Under the pieces are notes generated by a model. The model was not told where the DNA came from, did not search any database, and was given only the letters and a program-made list of their open reading frames with translations. The position numbers and the translations under genes were made by a program. Of a DNA stretch of 64,000 bases, positions 23,501 to 34,686 are shown piece by piece. Each line of letters starts with the position of its first letter. Within the stretch, counting starts at the first letter, position 1. The DNA is from Aphrocallistes beatrix (taxonomy: Eukaryota > Porifera > Hexactinellida > Sceptrulophora > Aphrocallistidae), in NCBI GenBank assembly GCA_963281255.1, contig OY725501.1:2209674-2273673 (forward strand). The letters run 5' to 3'.

Positions 23501-26282
23501 TACGCTCCATACTTCTTACACTCATGGAGTTGCATATAACGCCTTTGTAATCCAATATAATAGTTCTGTTAAATATTAATATTTACTAATTTTTGGTGTC
23601 TTATCATCAATTAGTAGTTTGTGAATCTCCTACTATAGAGGATACCTTATGGCATGAACAGTGTGGAACGTCCGTACGTACTAGAATGATTATTTATACT
23701 TTTACATCCTACAGTTTATACTTCAGTCGATTCAGTCATTTCAATAGATCAGCGATAAACTACAGTCCTCTTGATCCTACTCTAAGCCCACCTACTCTAC
23801 AGACTCCTCATTATGTACCACAAGTTCCCAAACCTTACATGCAATTGCTTCCAGAAACTCCTGGTTAGTTTACGTAGCATAACTACATCCCTAGAAGAGT
23901 AATACCCGTATATTCTCGAATAGTCGACCCGATTATTAATTTTAGCCCATTTAGCGCTTAAATTAATTGTAATATTTAAGGTATGAGACTTTTCAATGAA
24001 TATAGCCGCACGGGTGAATCAAGAAATTGTAGAAGGGAAGAATTTACTCTTAACCTTTTTTCTAAGAGGTGACACAAATATTAGCACCCTCTTTGGGGGG
24101 TGATAATTTGAGGGCCGGTTTCTATTCGAGTATACGGTATATACGTACAAAACCGGCGATGACTTACAAAAGCGACGACCTTTTTCTATATTCTCAAAGC
24201 TATACGAATTTTATAGAATTTTGCATTGTTAATGGTAGAAATTTTCAATGTTAAATGTTCATACCATATTCCCTGAATAATCGCCTCAGCGCTATTCAGG
24301 GAAGTATGGGATACTTTCGCCTGCAGACATTGTATAATATATATTAAATGGCGAATAATTGCAGAGGGTAGGCGGTTAGTTTGTTTTTTTAAAAAATGTT
24401 TATGTAGTATTTATGTTCACTAATACCTATGTCGTTTATTTTTTGCTTCTTCAACTAAGTTAGTTAATTCTTACGGTAGAGACCCAGCCGAACTACTATT
24501 ACTCCCCTGACGTGCAACAACAATACAGTATCCCAGTTACTATACGTGGAACATACGCATATGGGACGACACTCAGCCAGCCCCAATCAATTAGTAACAC
24601 CGTTCAATGGCCTACTAGCAGTCTGGTACCAGCTCCACAGGGACAGTCCTATGCTAACCCTTCAACAGAGTCAGCAAGCAGAGGATTCGAGAGTCCTCAG
24701 GTTAGAATTGATAAACTGCCTAGTTTTTCTAATCAGCTTGAAGCTGCAGGTGCTATATGCTATTTTAACCACTTTTATTGGTCTGCTTGTTAGGAAACCA
24801 ACAATATGCATAATTCCACTCTCTCACCATTTTAATGTCCAATATCATTCGATATGCAATATCATTGATTTGTTGCTAAATATATGCAAAAATAATGTTT
24901 CCAATAGGAATAATTATCACAGATCATATAAATTATTCAGTAGTTCTAGACAAACTTGGTAAACTAATTAAATAGTAATTATCCAATACTTTTAGCGTCA
25001 GCAACTGTACCGCTCCATATGACCTGCAGTACTTTAAAGCTTTAATATTATCACCGCCAACACTCAGTTTTATCTCAATATAGCACCTTGAGATCATTAA
25101 AAAACATTTGTTCTAGAGTTTGATCAGACGATTTTCTTTTCGAAAAGATTTTAAGAAAACAGATATGAGTAGAGATTCCCTCTAAACTTCACATAATTTG
25201 ATGGGTTCAAACTAGATCCAGGCTTTGTCAATGAGCGAAAAATAGCGTACTGTGTTCATTTCTAGGTAAACTCTCATCTCATTAGCGGTGGCATAGATAA
25301 GAATTTATGACAGAGCACGAAGTATCAAAAGGGTCTGAGCGAGCTGTAATTCTAAGTGAGATCGAAATTTCATTGTAGGGGGATTCTCTATTTGTCCAGG
25401 AAAATAAGTTGATACACCGTCCTAGTTGCCCCTCCCTGATTAAATCCCAATGGGGCTACTTTACTGCACACGTGAATACCTGTTTTTTCAAGAGAAAAAA
25501 TTTTCATAATCCCCGTTTGCTATACCTAGGATAATAATCTCTTAATCTATCAAGCAATGTCGCATGTCCATTGTTGGGATTAACTTATGCTAGATGTTGA
25601 GCTAAAAATATCTACCTTGACAATTAATTGCTGCTTTTGGAATTTTAATTAGGACATCTCCCAAATTACAATACAATGCAGATTGAATCCTTAAATTACT
25701 CCTATCATTATAATGATTAACCACAACATTTATGATTAATCAGCTTCTTATACATGCTATGAATAGATTGTTCTTTCTGCAACATGATATCACATTCCTT
25801 AGGTCAAATTCGTAGTAGTGTGGAATATTTACTGTAATTTTAAAAAAGAATCGCGATTAAATATCAACTATAGCATGTGAAGAGAAAGATAAACTGAAGT
25901 ATAACTCAATTACAAAATTAGTTTTGGTGTCCGACCGGCCGTATTATCCAGAATGTTGATCATATAGTAATTAAGGTATTCATACTGTACATTTTTCAAT
26001 TACGTATTGATATTATTTACTAATATGTAAAATAGTAGACATTGATTTAATTACATTTTTTAGAATCTCCAGAGTGGCGTTTCAAGTGTATTATCTTCAT
26101 CGACCGTGCTCTCACAACAGCCTTCCTCGCAGGTGCAACCTTTCCAGTTGGTTCACCAAAGTCAGTCTCCCCATTTTCCAATTACCATCCAACAACCAGC
26201 TGAAACCGATCCAAATACACAGCCACAACCTTACACCACATCAACATACACCATCGCTACTACTCACGGGCAGGCTTACTAA
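20531..26282 (+). CDS. T-box transcription factor (spliced, 5' end not found)
   Basis: Seven coding exons were placed by GT-AG borders and continuous phase: 20531-20804, 20966-21233, 22711-22848, 22914-22993, 23715-23863, 24480-24700, 26064-26282, giving 448 residues plus an unseen N-terminal exon (the first exon starts in mid-codon after TATTTTTTAG). The T-box covers about residues 68-250. Landmarks are LWSEFSQAQNEMIITKVGR, FPVIKIKVERLNPDEIY, WVVAANAEP, YLHPDTPTKG, LNSMHKYVPRVTI, FYAVTAYQNQRVTQLKIK and NPFAKGFRGSD. These are the DNA-contacting and fold-defining blocks of the family. The C-terminal part is rich in Pro, Gln, Ser, Thr and Tyr, as in transactivation regions. The GFRGSD ending is reminiscent of the Tbx2/3/4/5 branch, but the middle of the domain is divergent, so I give no subfamily. 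Introns are from 65 bp to 1.5 kb; one contains a MITE. It should act as a nuclear developmental regulator. Confidence 0.93.
23905..24137. mobile_element. TA-target MITE (233 bp) in intron 5 of the T-box gene
   Basis: The ends CCCGTATATTCTCGAATAG and, inverted, CCGTATACTCGAATAG are flanked by TA on both sides. A related copy is at 62560-62779. It is non-coding and lies wholly within the intron between 23864 and 24479. Close by, at 24261-24310, a hairpin ATTCCCTGAATAATCGCC / GCTATTCAGGGAA occurs. Confidence 0.7.
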
Positions 26283-26285
26283 CAT

Positions 26286-26314
26286 TCCAGCAGCAGCAGC
26301 AGCAGCAGCAGCAT
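26286..26314 (+). repeat. CAG microsatellite just after the T-box stop codon
   Basis: A run of CAG triplets starts four bases after the TAA. It is 3' untranslated in the reading frame used for the last exon. A different frame through the repeat reads poly-alanine and is not the gene. Confidence 0.8.
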
Positions 26315-26534
26315 AGCAATGATTTAACATTTAGACTAATATTTTGCTGTCCACATTATTAGAATGCTCTCCTCAGCATGCAACAGCACAACATTATCTA
26401 TTTTTATAAGACTCATATTTATACTATCTATTTTTTAATTTTCATTTGAAGAATGTTTTGTATTACAGGTATAAAAACCCACCCTTGTGTATATTAATTT
26501 ATGTCAAATTTTAAGAATTGCAAGGTTACTAGTA

Positions 26535-26863
26535 CAGTACACCCTCGCTAGTCCGAACCTCGCCAATCCGAACCCTCGCTAATCCGAACACTTCATTCTT
26601 AAAATCCGAACGCCAAAAAATATAATTTTATTCCCCTCTATGCTTTGAACGTTTATAAACTTAAATCTATCAATAAGATTGAGAAACCTCGTTAAATGAG
26701 CAATCATAGCGAAATAATACACTCAATATTCTAACAATACAAATATATTATAATTAATGGCCTATTGAATTAGTGTTATTTCACTAATCGGAACAAATTC
26801 ACTAATCCGAACGATTTTTTCGAACATTGGAACAGAGCTGTTCGGATTAGCGAGGGTGTACTG
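26535..26863. mobile_element. pogo-like MITE, family 2 copy A (329 bp)
   Basis: The ends CAGTACACCCTCGCTAGTCC and, inverted, CAGTACACCCTCGCTAATCC are flanked by TA. CGCTAATCCGAAC-like text is repeated inside. Copy B is at 53878-54151 and a fragment at about 44550-44624. It is non-coding. Confidence 0.85.
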
Positions 26864-27930
26864 TAATATACGAGTAATAACCAGCTGGTGAACACCCAAA
26901 TCAACAAAGGATTTAATTGAGGTCGATTATGGAACTGCCTCAGTTCACCCTGAGTATCGAACGATTTTTTTTTTAGGTTAGCTTGCCTACATCCCTTGGG
27001 TGTCGGTGCAATAAAGTGGACATTGAAGCTTAATGTGGCTTAAATACAATTTCAATTTAAAAGTTAAAGCAGTGCTTCCTTTTGCTCATTGTGGTACACT
27101 TAAATATAATTACCTTTTCAAGTCACACCTGCAAATGTTATATTATACATGCCATTTTATCGTAAAGATCCAATGGGTAATGTAGGGACATACGTACGTA
27201 TGTCCGTCCCACATCGAAAAATGGCTCAATATGACTTTATCATTAGGTCCTAGATACTGGTGGTAAACGAAGGTTTGTATTATAAAGATGTCCTTATTTT
27301 CCCTCGATTATGGATCACGAAGACATTTTCAGTCAACTGTGCTCCAATGAAGAATTCAGATATTAAAATTCGAATTACAAAAATACCAAATTTACCATCA
27401 AAGGAAGGCAGTATAAAGTAAATGAACATGTTATTTCAAAAGAAAAGGTCTTCCCTATGTTCAGATTTGCCTGATCTATGAAAGAGTTTGACAAAAATTG
27501 CGATGGGAGGTCGCATTTTAAAGTAATTTCAGATTTAAATTAAAAATATAAATATATTCCAAAATGAAATGGTTGTTGTAAGCCTCGAATATCGTCTCAC
27601 GACCTTTGACTCAAGTCACAAAAGCGCGCACTGGGAGCTATAGGATTCGAATTTACATACAAAAGATTTAAATATTCACTGTAAATTATCCGGAGCACCC
27701 CTCCTAGTTCGCGGCGGCGGGCCAAGAAAAGTAAAACCTGATATTGAATTTCGCAAAAAGAACATAATGCCCTTCTACACCTTAAAAGGATCCTGCATCC
27801 TAAATTTGGTACGAGACTGCAGTTATAGCCCATAGGATGGCGTCGAGGGATGGACGTAGGGGAAATCAATGGAACTGCACTCAAATTTGACTAGGAAGCA
27901 TATAATTCAATGTTCAATACAAAACTATAA
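26864..27930. other. Convergent intergenic region between T-box and NCKIPSD-like genes
   Basis: No gene was recognised. At 27775-27800 the text CACCTTAAAAGGATCCTGCAT resembles 62350-62370, so a low-copy repeat may be present. The minus-strand frame 27597-27884 has no domain and overlaps this repeat. Confidence 0.45.
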
Positions 27931-29865
27931 CTAATCAATCAGCAGATTATACAAATCAAGAATTAATTGATGAATTATTGTGTTATCAATAGAACTATCT
28001 TTGAATGTTTCACAAATATTTACAAGTTCTAAAGATCTATATTCCCGAACAGTGCCTACTTCTTTCCGAAGAATTAGGAGTAACTTCAGGTAAATAGGGA
28101 CCTGAGGGTGCAATGGAGACAAATCAAGCACATTTCTTATCCCAATATCTACAAGAATTCTCATGTCAGATCCATCGAGCAGATCTCGCGTCAAGGAATG
28201 AGAGGTTAGGTCCAGGGCCATCTTAAGGACAGAGTGCGCTCGGGGATGCTCGAGCACAGGAACTGGGTCTACATCTCTATTGAGGTAGAGCATTAGCATG
28301 TCGATGAAGGTCCTGTAGGAAGCCATTTCGGAGAATGTCCAATAGGGAAACACGTTAGACTGGATGTGTAGGTTGAAGCTGAAGAGGAGAGTCATGAGTG
28401 CCTTAGGGAGACATTCATCCACATCCACCACAAACCTCTCTTCCACTAGTGCCAGGAGTGATTGGAAGAGACCAGGGGTCCATGCGTCGTAGAGGTCAAC
28501 TGGGATCTGATCTCCGGAGCTGAACAGGTAGACAGCTAGCCTGGCGGTCTCAAGGGCTAGCCTGAAGTTTGAAGGGACGTTGAGGAGGTCGTTGGGCAGA
28601 GAAGAGGCCAGGGTGGTGGCCAAGAGGCGAGAGCTGTAGTGTGAGTGGAGAGCTGAGAGCAGTTTCAGAGCCGTGATCAACTTCAGACGGATTGCTGGAC
28701 GCCTCTCCCCGCAGTAGAAAGCGGAGAGGGTGGACAGAAGTTGGCAATCATCCGAAGAGACTGCTCGTCGAACTGCTCGAGGATCCGCCTCCTGGAAGAT
28801 CCGAATGAGGGTGTCAACCTGCTCTCCCACCGCATGCTGGTCGCTGAGCACTTCCCAGCTCCGTTCCTGGTAGTCCAGTACTCTCTCCTGGAAGAGCTGA
28901 GACAAATCGCAGATGATCCTTTCGTCTTCTGTCTCCACCAGTGACTCCTTCAGCTGTAGAGATTTGTCCACTTCTGCCTGCAGCAGTGCCAGCTGTTCGG
29001 TGAGAGGTGAGAGGGCCGCACTCCCCCCGAGGAACCTCAGCACTGCGTCGACAGAAAGGCGAGCACTGTCAAAACTCACCTGTGCATGCTCCCGCACGTA
29101 ATCCAGCAGCTGCGCGGCCGTATCTGTGTCGATGGCAGCGTGGGGCTGCGGGTCCGTACTGAATTCTGAGCGGGGAGAGAGTGGAGTCTGAGTATACACG
29201 TCACAACCTGGTACATGGGAGATGTGGACAAGCTCGAATGACCCCAAGTCGTGAGAGAGTGAGTGCCTGCGCTCTAACGGAGAGTGTCCAGACTCTTCTG
29301 CGGCTGGTTTGCCGCGGGGAGCTGCCATTGGAGCAGACGCAATGCTTCCTTGGGAGGAGCAGGGCTCTGGGTCAGTGTCTGTACCGAGGAAGACAGAACG
29401 GATGGGAAGGGGAGGAGGGGATTGGGAATTCTCCTCTGGAGAAGGAGTCATTCTGTTGGTGGTGTTTCTCGGGGGGACATGCGGAGAAGGAATGGAAGTT
29501 TTGATATGAAAGGATGGGATGAGTGCTCTCCGACCATCCATCTTCTGAACAAGCCACACAGGAAGCTCTGAATTTCCTTGTATCACTTCTATCTGTTCTC
29601 CCTGTTTGAAATTGAGCTCGTGATCAGCCATCCCCTGGAACTCCTGGTCTACTATGAATAGAGACTGCTTCTTAGAGGAGCTTTCGCATATTTTGAGATA
29701 ATCACACGGAGCTAGACCAACATCTCCATTCTTGTTTCTCACAAATTTCCATTTATCATTCAGGGGTTTTATCTCATATAATGTCTGATCAGCTGAGAAA
29801 GAGAGAATACGCGGGTCAGAATAATTGAGAGACGTGGACTCAAACGAGTGAAGTGATTTGTACAT
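27931..29865 (-). CDS. NCKIPSD: NCKIPSD/SPIN90-like adaptor with two SH3 domains
   Basis: An uninterrupted 644-codon frame. Residues 1-60 form an SH3 domain starting MYKSLHSFESTS, matching the extreme N-terminal SH3 of the NCK-interacting protein SPIN90/NCKIPSD. Residues about 67-125 read as a second SH3 (ELNFKQGEQIEVI, VWLVQKMDGRRALIPSFHIK). A proline/serine-rich linker (about 128-170, with PPPLPIRS) follows, and residues about 240-640 are the Leu-rich helical region typical of the SPIN90/Ldb17 C-terminus. The family binds and activates Arp2/3 to nucleate linear actin filaments; it acts in the cytoplasm at the cell cortex. Vertebrate SPIN90 has one SH3 as I recall it, so the second is notable. 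The gene has no intron in the coding region, although vertebrate orthologues are multi-exon. Base composition is GC-richer in the middle than its surroundings. Start chosen at the first Met, which aligns with the family N-terminus. Confidence 0.8.
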   Translation of the reverse strand: MYKSLHSFESTSLNYSDPRILSFSADQTLYEIKPLNDKWKFVRNKNGDVGLAPCDYLKICESSSKKQSLFIVDQEFQGMADHELNFKQGEQIEVIQGNSELPVWLVQKMDGRRALIPSFHIKTSIPSPHVPPRNTTNRMTPSPEENSQSPPPLPIRSVFLGTDTDPEPCSSQGSIASAPMAAPRGKPAAEESGHSPLERRHSLSHDLGSFELVHISHVPGCDVYTQTPLSPRSEFSTDPQPHAAIDTDTAAQLLDYVREHAQVSFDSARLSVDAVLRFLGGSAALSPLTEQLALLQAEVDKSLQLKESLVETEDERIICDLSQLFQERVLDYQERSWEVLSDQHAVGEQVDTLIRIFQEADPRAVRRAVSSDDCQLLSTLSAFYCGERRPAIRLKLITALKLLSALHSHYSSRLLATTLASSLPNDLLNVPSNFRLALETARLAVYLFSSGDQIPVDLYDAWTPGLFQSLLALVEERFVVDVDECLPKALMTLLFSFNLHIQSNVFPYWTFSEMASYRTFIDMLMLYLNRDVDPVPVLEHPRAHSVLKMALDLTSHSLTRDLLDGSDMRILVDIGIRNVLDLSPLHPQVPIYLKLLLILRKEVGTVREYRSLELVNICETFKDSSIDNTIIHQLILDLYNLLID

Positions 29866-30302
29866 GTGCTAGAAGCTAGATAATAAGTTGAGAATTATTA
29901 CGAACAATTCAGGACCAAATTGTTGAAGTCTAGTGATTTACAACCTAGATCACCAGAGTAACCGTGAAGAAAAGGCCGATCGACAAACCGATAACGCAGC
30001 CGTCGAACACCATCGAAATCACAAAAGTATGACAAATGCAAGATGTATTTGTTAATAAAAACTCATGAATTGCGAATCCACCAGTGAAATAATATATTTA
30101 ACTTTTGGTATCCAGGGACATAGCACTGCTCAAAAAGTCCGTCTAAAGAACATGAAACCCGATTTGGACTAGTTGATAATCCACTTTTTTGTTATTAAAT
30201 TCCGCATATCCTTGAAAAGTAGCAGGATGATTCTTAATATTTAGCCCGATTTACCACCTGAAAAATCAATATTTCAGATATATAAGATCACAAGTAAATC
30301 AT

Positions 30303-30421
30303 TGCATGATGAGTCGACATTTTCGTTTGAGGTCAGAACTTAGTGGAACCATAGCCAAAAGACTCCCACAAGCCAAAAATCAGCTTTCTGTGCCTCACAG
30401 TTTCTTCGATCAATACATATA
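30303..30421 (-). repeat. High-copy hairpin repeat, 5'-end fragment
   Basis: It contains AAAATGTCGACTCATCATG-type text and the shared AAAGCTGATTTTTGGC and GGGAGTCTTTTGGCTATGG stretches in inverse. It is a truncated copy, bounded by the pogo-like MITE that follows. Confidence 0.6.
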
Positions 30422-30610
30422 GAGTCGACTCCGCTTAATAGGGTCACTGTTTAATCGGGTCAGCCGCTTAATCGGGTCACTTTTGGCAGGACCGGAATAG
30501 CTCTCACACATAGAGGCTAATACAAACATATTTTCGGTTAATAGGGTTCTCCGCTTAATCGGGTCAAAATACGCCCTGACAGATGTGACCCTATTAAGCG
30601 GAGTCGACTG
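30422..30610. mobile_element. pogo-like MITE, family 1 copy B (189 bp)
   Basis: The ends GAGTCGACTCCGCTTAATAG and, inverted, CAGTCGACTCCGCTTAATAG are flanked by TA. It matches 16143-16330 in inverse orientation over most of its length, including TTTTGGCAGGACCGGAATAG. It is followed directly by a TA microsatellite (30611-30637). Confidence 0.85.
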
Positions 30611-30637
30611 TATATATATATATATATATATATATAC

Positions 30638-31055
30638 AAGCGCGCTTCGGTTGCTTGCGCTTCGCGGCTGGCAGACACTTTGAGCCGGCCGGAGGCGCCC
30701 TGTGGGCGCCTGGGGTCACATTAATTAATTATAAGGGAGATAACATCCCTAAATACGTATGTCCTACTGTTATAATCGATATCGCACCAAAAATCACTAA
30801 ATTTGTCAATTTTTAAAATTTTGATGTGTAATGATGACGTAATAACAGTGATGAGTCATCATTTTATGATGATAGTTGCATCATATGTGAGGTATATTCA
30901 TATACATATTCTATTAATATTTCAGCCTTCTATCACCTAAAATGGCTGAGTTAGTCGAAAAGCTGAAATTTCTAATCATAAAAAAGGTGACAATGACGTC
31001 ATAATTCCATGATGAGTCGACATTTTCGTATGAGCTCAGAAATTAGTGGAGCCAT
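30638..31055 (-). repeat. High-copy hairpin repeat, inverted copy
   Basis: Read on the minus strand it ends in the twin hairpins and AAGCGCGCTTG, here near 30640-30710 and degraded at the second stem. Its other end lies in a TA/CA-rich microsatellite (31056-31095). The adjacent TA runs on both sides suggest a preference for TA-rich targets. Confidence 0.75.
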
Positions 31056-31232
31056 ATACGTATATATATATATATATACACATACACATACACATAAATC
31101 GAGTTTTAATAGTAAGGATATATTAATCGAGTTCATTTCTCATCACTTCCGGTTTAAGCTATTTTTAACGCGGAAGCCATATAAGTTTAGAGTAATTACT
31201 TTTAAACCAACACAGTATAGCTAAATTGAATG

Positions 31233-31351
31233 CCAGTCAACTCGTACCAAGTCAACAGAAATTTCGCTTTTCACTGTGTTATTACAGATATCTCATCCAA
31301 AATTAAACTGAAATCATACATTTCAGTTTGATAGTGGTACGAGTTGACTGG
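31233..31351. mobile_element. GTACGAGTTGAC-type MITE, intact copy (119 bp)
   Basis: The ends CCAGTCAACTCGTACCA and its exact inverse TGGTACGAGTTGACTGG enclose a short AT-rich core. The 8747-8950 copy belongs to the same family. No clear target duplication was found. Confidence 0.75.
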
Positions 31352-32016
31352 TTCCCGAAAACGAAAACTACTAGATTCTTCATATGGAGATTCTTCATAT
31401 GGAGATTCCAACTTATAATCCTTCAGTCATGTTTCATTAGTTTAACGGTTTCTAAACTTTCTAGAAAATTGAGTCACAACCTTAAAGTTTTTTCACTAAA
31501 ATAACCCAAATTCTGTTATTTAGAAGTACCTACGCATGCGCGAGATTCGGCTAGTAAGTACTAAGCCCATATAACGGAAATGATATTTTAATTTATTAGT
31601 TTTATAGACAAGTTTTGAATTTAATGAATGTAGCTACATATTGCCTTCTCATCATCCAAGCGGATATTTTCCATTCAGATGGCTTCACATTATCACCTCA
31701 TCTTCACAGAATTCAACGGGAAACATTCTATATTTCGCAGAATCATGTACTACCTCACAACTTCTTGTCAAATTCCAAACGTTCTGACCGTTACCAGGGC
31801 GGTTGATATGTCACATGCATTATATTGTGGCAAAATGGTTGGTTTGATGCTTTCTTTAAGGTCTGTCGTGCCTAGGAAAAAACTTTGGTTCATTTTCTGA
31901 AATCCCCTAACTATACTAGTCTATCCAAGTCCATTTGAGCGCTCCGGCAGTGCCTTATGTATAGGTAGAGTATATCTAAATCCTTACTTTTAAAACTCGA
32001 TTATGTATATTGTATA
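31352..32016. other. Intergenic, nothing recognised
   Basis: Short frames at 31615-31900 have no domain and are not called. Confidence 0.4.
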
Positions 32017-32497
32017 CACACCAACCGAACAAAAGTATTTCAAAACTTGATTCTTTCCCATACAAATATACTACTAAAATGGGTGCATTCATGAAGAGGG
32101 TTACTTTAACGGTATGGGATGCAGCTAATCGGATTCCAGATTCGAATAATACGCATTCAAATTAGTCACAGGTTAATTTTTCTAATTAATCATTCATTCC
32201 TAACTTTTTGTAATTATCAATCAGTGCTACCTTATGCCACATACACCCATTTTGACCACTGTACATGATGGCAATGAATTACCTATGGTGGCTCAGGCTG
32301 ATAAGATTGTTCATTGAGTTGAGTAATTTATTAGTTATGTCGAACTATGACTAATTCTAATGTGTAGATTTCGAACCTGAAATCAGATTTTTAGTATCTC
32401 TTTGAATTTGAACGTATTGCCCTTCATGAAAAAATCCGATTTAGTATTATTTGTATGGGAAAGCATCAAGTGTTGAAATACTTCTGCCCGGTTGGTG
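32017..32497. mobile_element. Tc1-type MITE, CACCAACCG family (~481 bp)
   Basis: The ends read CACCAACCGAACAAAAGTATT and, inverted, CACCAACCGGGCAGAAGTATT with TA at the border; the left border is uncertain by two bases. The centre carries TTATGCCACATACACCC and TGATGGCAATG motifs also present in 58432-58910 and about 61800-61860. It is non-coding. Confidence 0.7.
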
Positions 32498-32516
32498 TAT
32501 ATCTCTCTCTATATAT

Positions 32517-32799
32517 ATATCTGTAACGAATTGATTGAAGAAACTTCCAGGCACAGAAAGCTGATTTTTTGCATGTGGGAGTCTTTTGGCTATGGCTCCA
32601 GTAATTTCTGACCCCAGACGAAAATGTCGACTTTATCATGGAATTATGACGTCATTGTCACCTTTTTTTGTAATTAGAAATTTCATTTTTTGACTATAAC
32701 TCAACCATTTTAGGTGATAGAAGGCTGAAATTTTAATAGAATGTGTCTATTAATATATCTCACATATGATACAACTATCATTAAAAATGATGACTCATC
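32517..32799 (+). repeat. High-copy hairpin repeat, 5' half, split by the P-like element
   Basis: It starts at CTGTAACGAATTGATTG within a TA-rich run and continues to AATGATGACTCATC, where the P-like transposon begins. The rest resumes at 35945. This copy shows the most complete 5' end of the family. Confidence 0.8.
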
Positions 32800-32966
32800 C
32801 ATAGCATTCTAATACACTAAGGCAATGGCGCAGACCTTTTTTTCTGGACCATGGATTGGTTAAACGAGCTAAATGAATTTTTCTGAAAATGGTTGGATTA
32901 TGCTGGCATATAACTATATTATATAATGATCCTTATATTATATAATGATCCTTTTCATTAATACTA

Positions 32967-33556
32967 CAGTGTGTTAAGAAATTGTTTTCCTTTATTCTAA
33001 ACATACGATTGAAACTAATTCTTTATGTGATTATATTTGTTTACAATTCCTAGTATCTTAAATATTTGTATGAGAATATTCAAATACTAAAGTAGGACTG
33101 AATTTTGTTGTGTTTAACTTATCCATTCGCGAATTATACAAAAATAGGTTGCATTGATGTCAAATGAGCTCCCAGTTAGTAGGTGATTTTAGTAAAATCA
33201 AAAATCAACTCATACTAGATCGAAAAGCATTGATCACCTCTACATGGCCTGTTCATTCGCTTGATTTAAGACCCTTTAAAAATCCCTGATATACTAGTAA
33301 TATAAAGAAAAGGCCAAATTCTATTTTGAACGACGAACAAAACTAGCATTGCTTTTACCAATTGAATCAAGCTTTGAAAAGGACAATTTTTAAATTTTAG
33401 AAAAAGTCATAGTAAGAATGCTGAATTGAATTAAAAATGTTTTAAACTAAGTGCTAATACTCATATACGTATATCCAAAGTTAATAAAATTTTTGTCATA
33501 TTTTTTGCTTCTAAATTTTCAGATGTTTGAGAGGAAATCTATTTCTTAACACACTG
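32967..33556. mobile_element. Tc1-type MITE, TTAAGAAAT family (590 bp), nested
   Basis: The ends CAGTGTGTTAAGAAATTG and, inverted, CAGTGTGTTAAGAAATAG are flanked by TA on both sides. The interior is AT-rich and non-coding. It sits inside the P-like element. Confidence 0.85.
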
Positions 33557-33806
33557 TACATCGATTTTCTTCAAATTGGTTCGAGGATGGCACTAGAGAA
33601 TATGTGGTTAAACTAATTTTAAGCAACCATATTACTTATATATTAACATACTACTTACTTGTTTTGTTTTGAAATCAACCACATGAATTATATATTTATT
33701 TGCTACCTTGTTGTGAAGTTTTACAAATCACTGTCTTTTCCTATACACGGCTCAAATTTGACCCGAAACACTCCACATAAACATCAATCTTTATTACTCT
33801 TCCGGA

Positions 33807-34269
33807 ATGACAATGTCCTGTGTTGTTCCAGGCTGCAAGTCCAACTATAAAAGTGAAGCAGAATATCCCTCTGCTTTTCATTTCCAAAGAATCGTTTAGG
33901 GTAATTCCACGCCCACGGAAAGACTAGGAAGTAAACACGCTATGTGAGTAAGTTTCTATCATTTATGTGTTATACGTATTAACTGGTTGTCACATTTACA
34001 CTTCTACACACCGTTTAGATATGTATACATTATTTCAAACCAGATGACATCGAGAGAACCATTACCTACAAAGACGGGCTTCGCACTGTTACAGTTTCCA
34101 GGATAGAATAGCTCTAAAGAAAACTTCAGTACTCAGTATATTCCCCGACTATCCTTCCTATCTTTCTGAATGGAATTCCAAGCCTAAGAGAGTATCTTTG
34201 GACCACACTGAACGATTGCTGATGGAATCTGCCTACTCTACTAAGAGCATAAGTGACAACGAAGAATAG
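33807..34269 (+). pseudogene. THAP-domain transposase fragment, broken
   Basis: The first block, from the ATG at 33807, reads MTMSCVVPGCKSNYKSEAEY and on to PSAFHFQRI. This has the CxxxxC-type start of the THAP zinc finger (C2CH). It stops at 33897, and a coding-like continuation with PRPRKD carries a further stop where a Trp is expected. A second block at 34028-34111 gives HYFKPDDIERTITYKDGLR, which matches the HFxxDD part of THAP. A third, about 34110-34269, gives SIFPDYPSYLSEWNSKPKR and ends at TAG. A GTAAG-like donor at 33949 may separate block one and two. THAP fingers bind DNA in P-type transposases and host THAP proteins. The stops and shifted frames mean the copy is dead. Confidence 0.75.
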
Positions 34270-34505
34270 GTAGATAAGTTCTTAGTTAGTTCATTTTCAG
34301 ATATTCTTTCTTAGCTTAGCGACCTTGACGCTCGACCTACGAAACGCCTGGATAGCTCATGTGTCCAATAACTATTTTTTATTTTTAATTAAGAGATAAT
34401 TATTTCAGAAACCTATATTTACTAACAAGCTCGAATACAAAATGATCCATTAAAACTGAATAAAACATTATTTCAGCTTATATTGTCAGATATCTAGTAG
34501 AACTA

Positions 34506-34686
34506 CAATCAGGGTCGTTTATTATGAACCCGCTTAATATGAACATTCGTTTATTCTGAACTAACCTCCTGGTCCCAATTTCATTTTTTAGATAGGATTT
34601 GTATTGAATTAAGTTCGCTTAATATGAAGTATATTATGAACAGATTTTTTGGTCCCCTGGTGGTTCACAATAAGCGACCCTGACTG
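34506..34686. mobile_element. pogo-like MITE, family 3 (181 bp), nested
   Basis: The ends CAATCAGGGTCGTTTATTAT and, inverted, CAGTCAGGGTCGCTTATTGT are flanked by TA. GCTTAATATGAA repeats inside. It lies within the P-like element. Confidence 0.85.

Noticed and set aside
26074..26316. Plus-strand frame ending in poly-alanine
   Set aside because: Wrong frame of the last T-box exon; the correct frame continues the splice phase and stops at 26282.
27597..27884. 95-codon minus-strand frame downstream of the NCKIPSD-like gene
   Set aside because: No domain, and part of the underlying sequence recurs near 62350.
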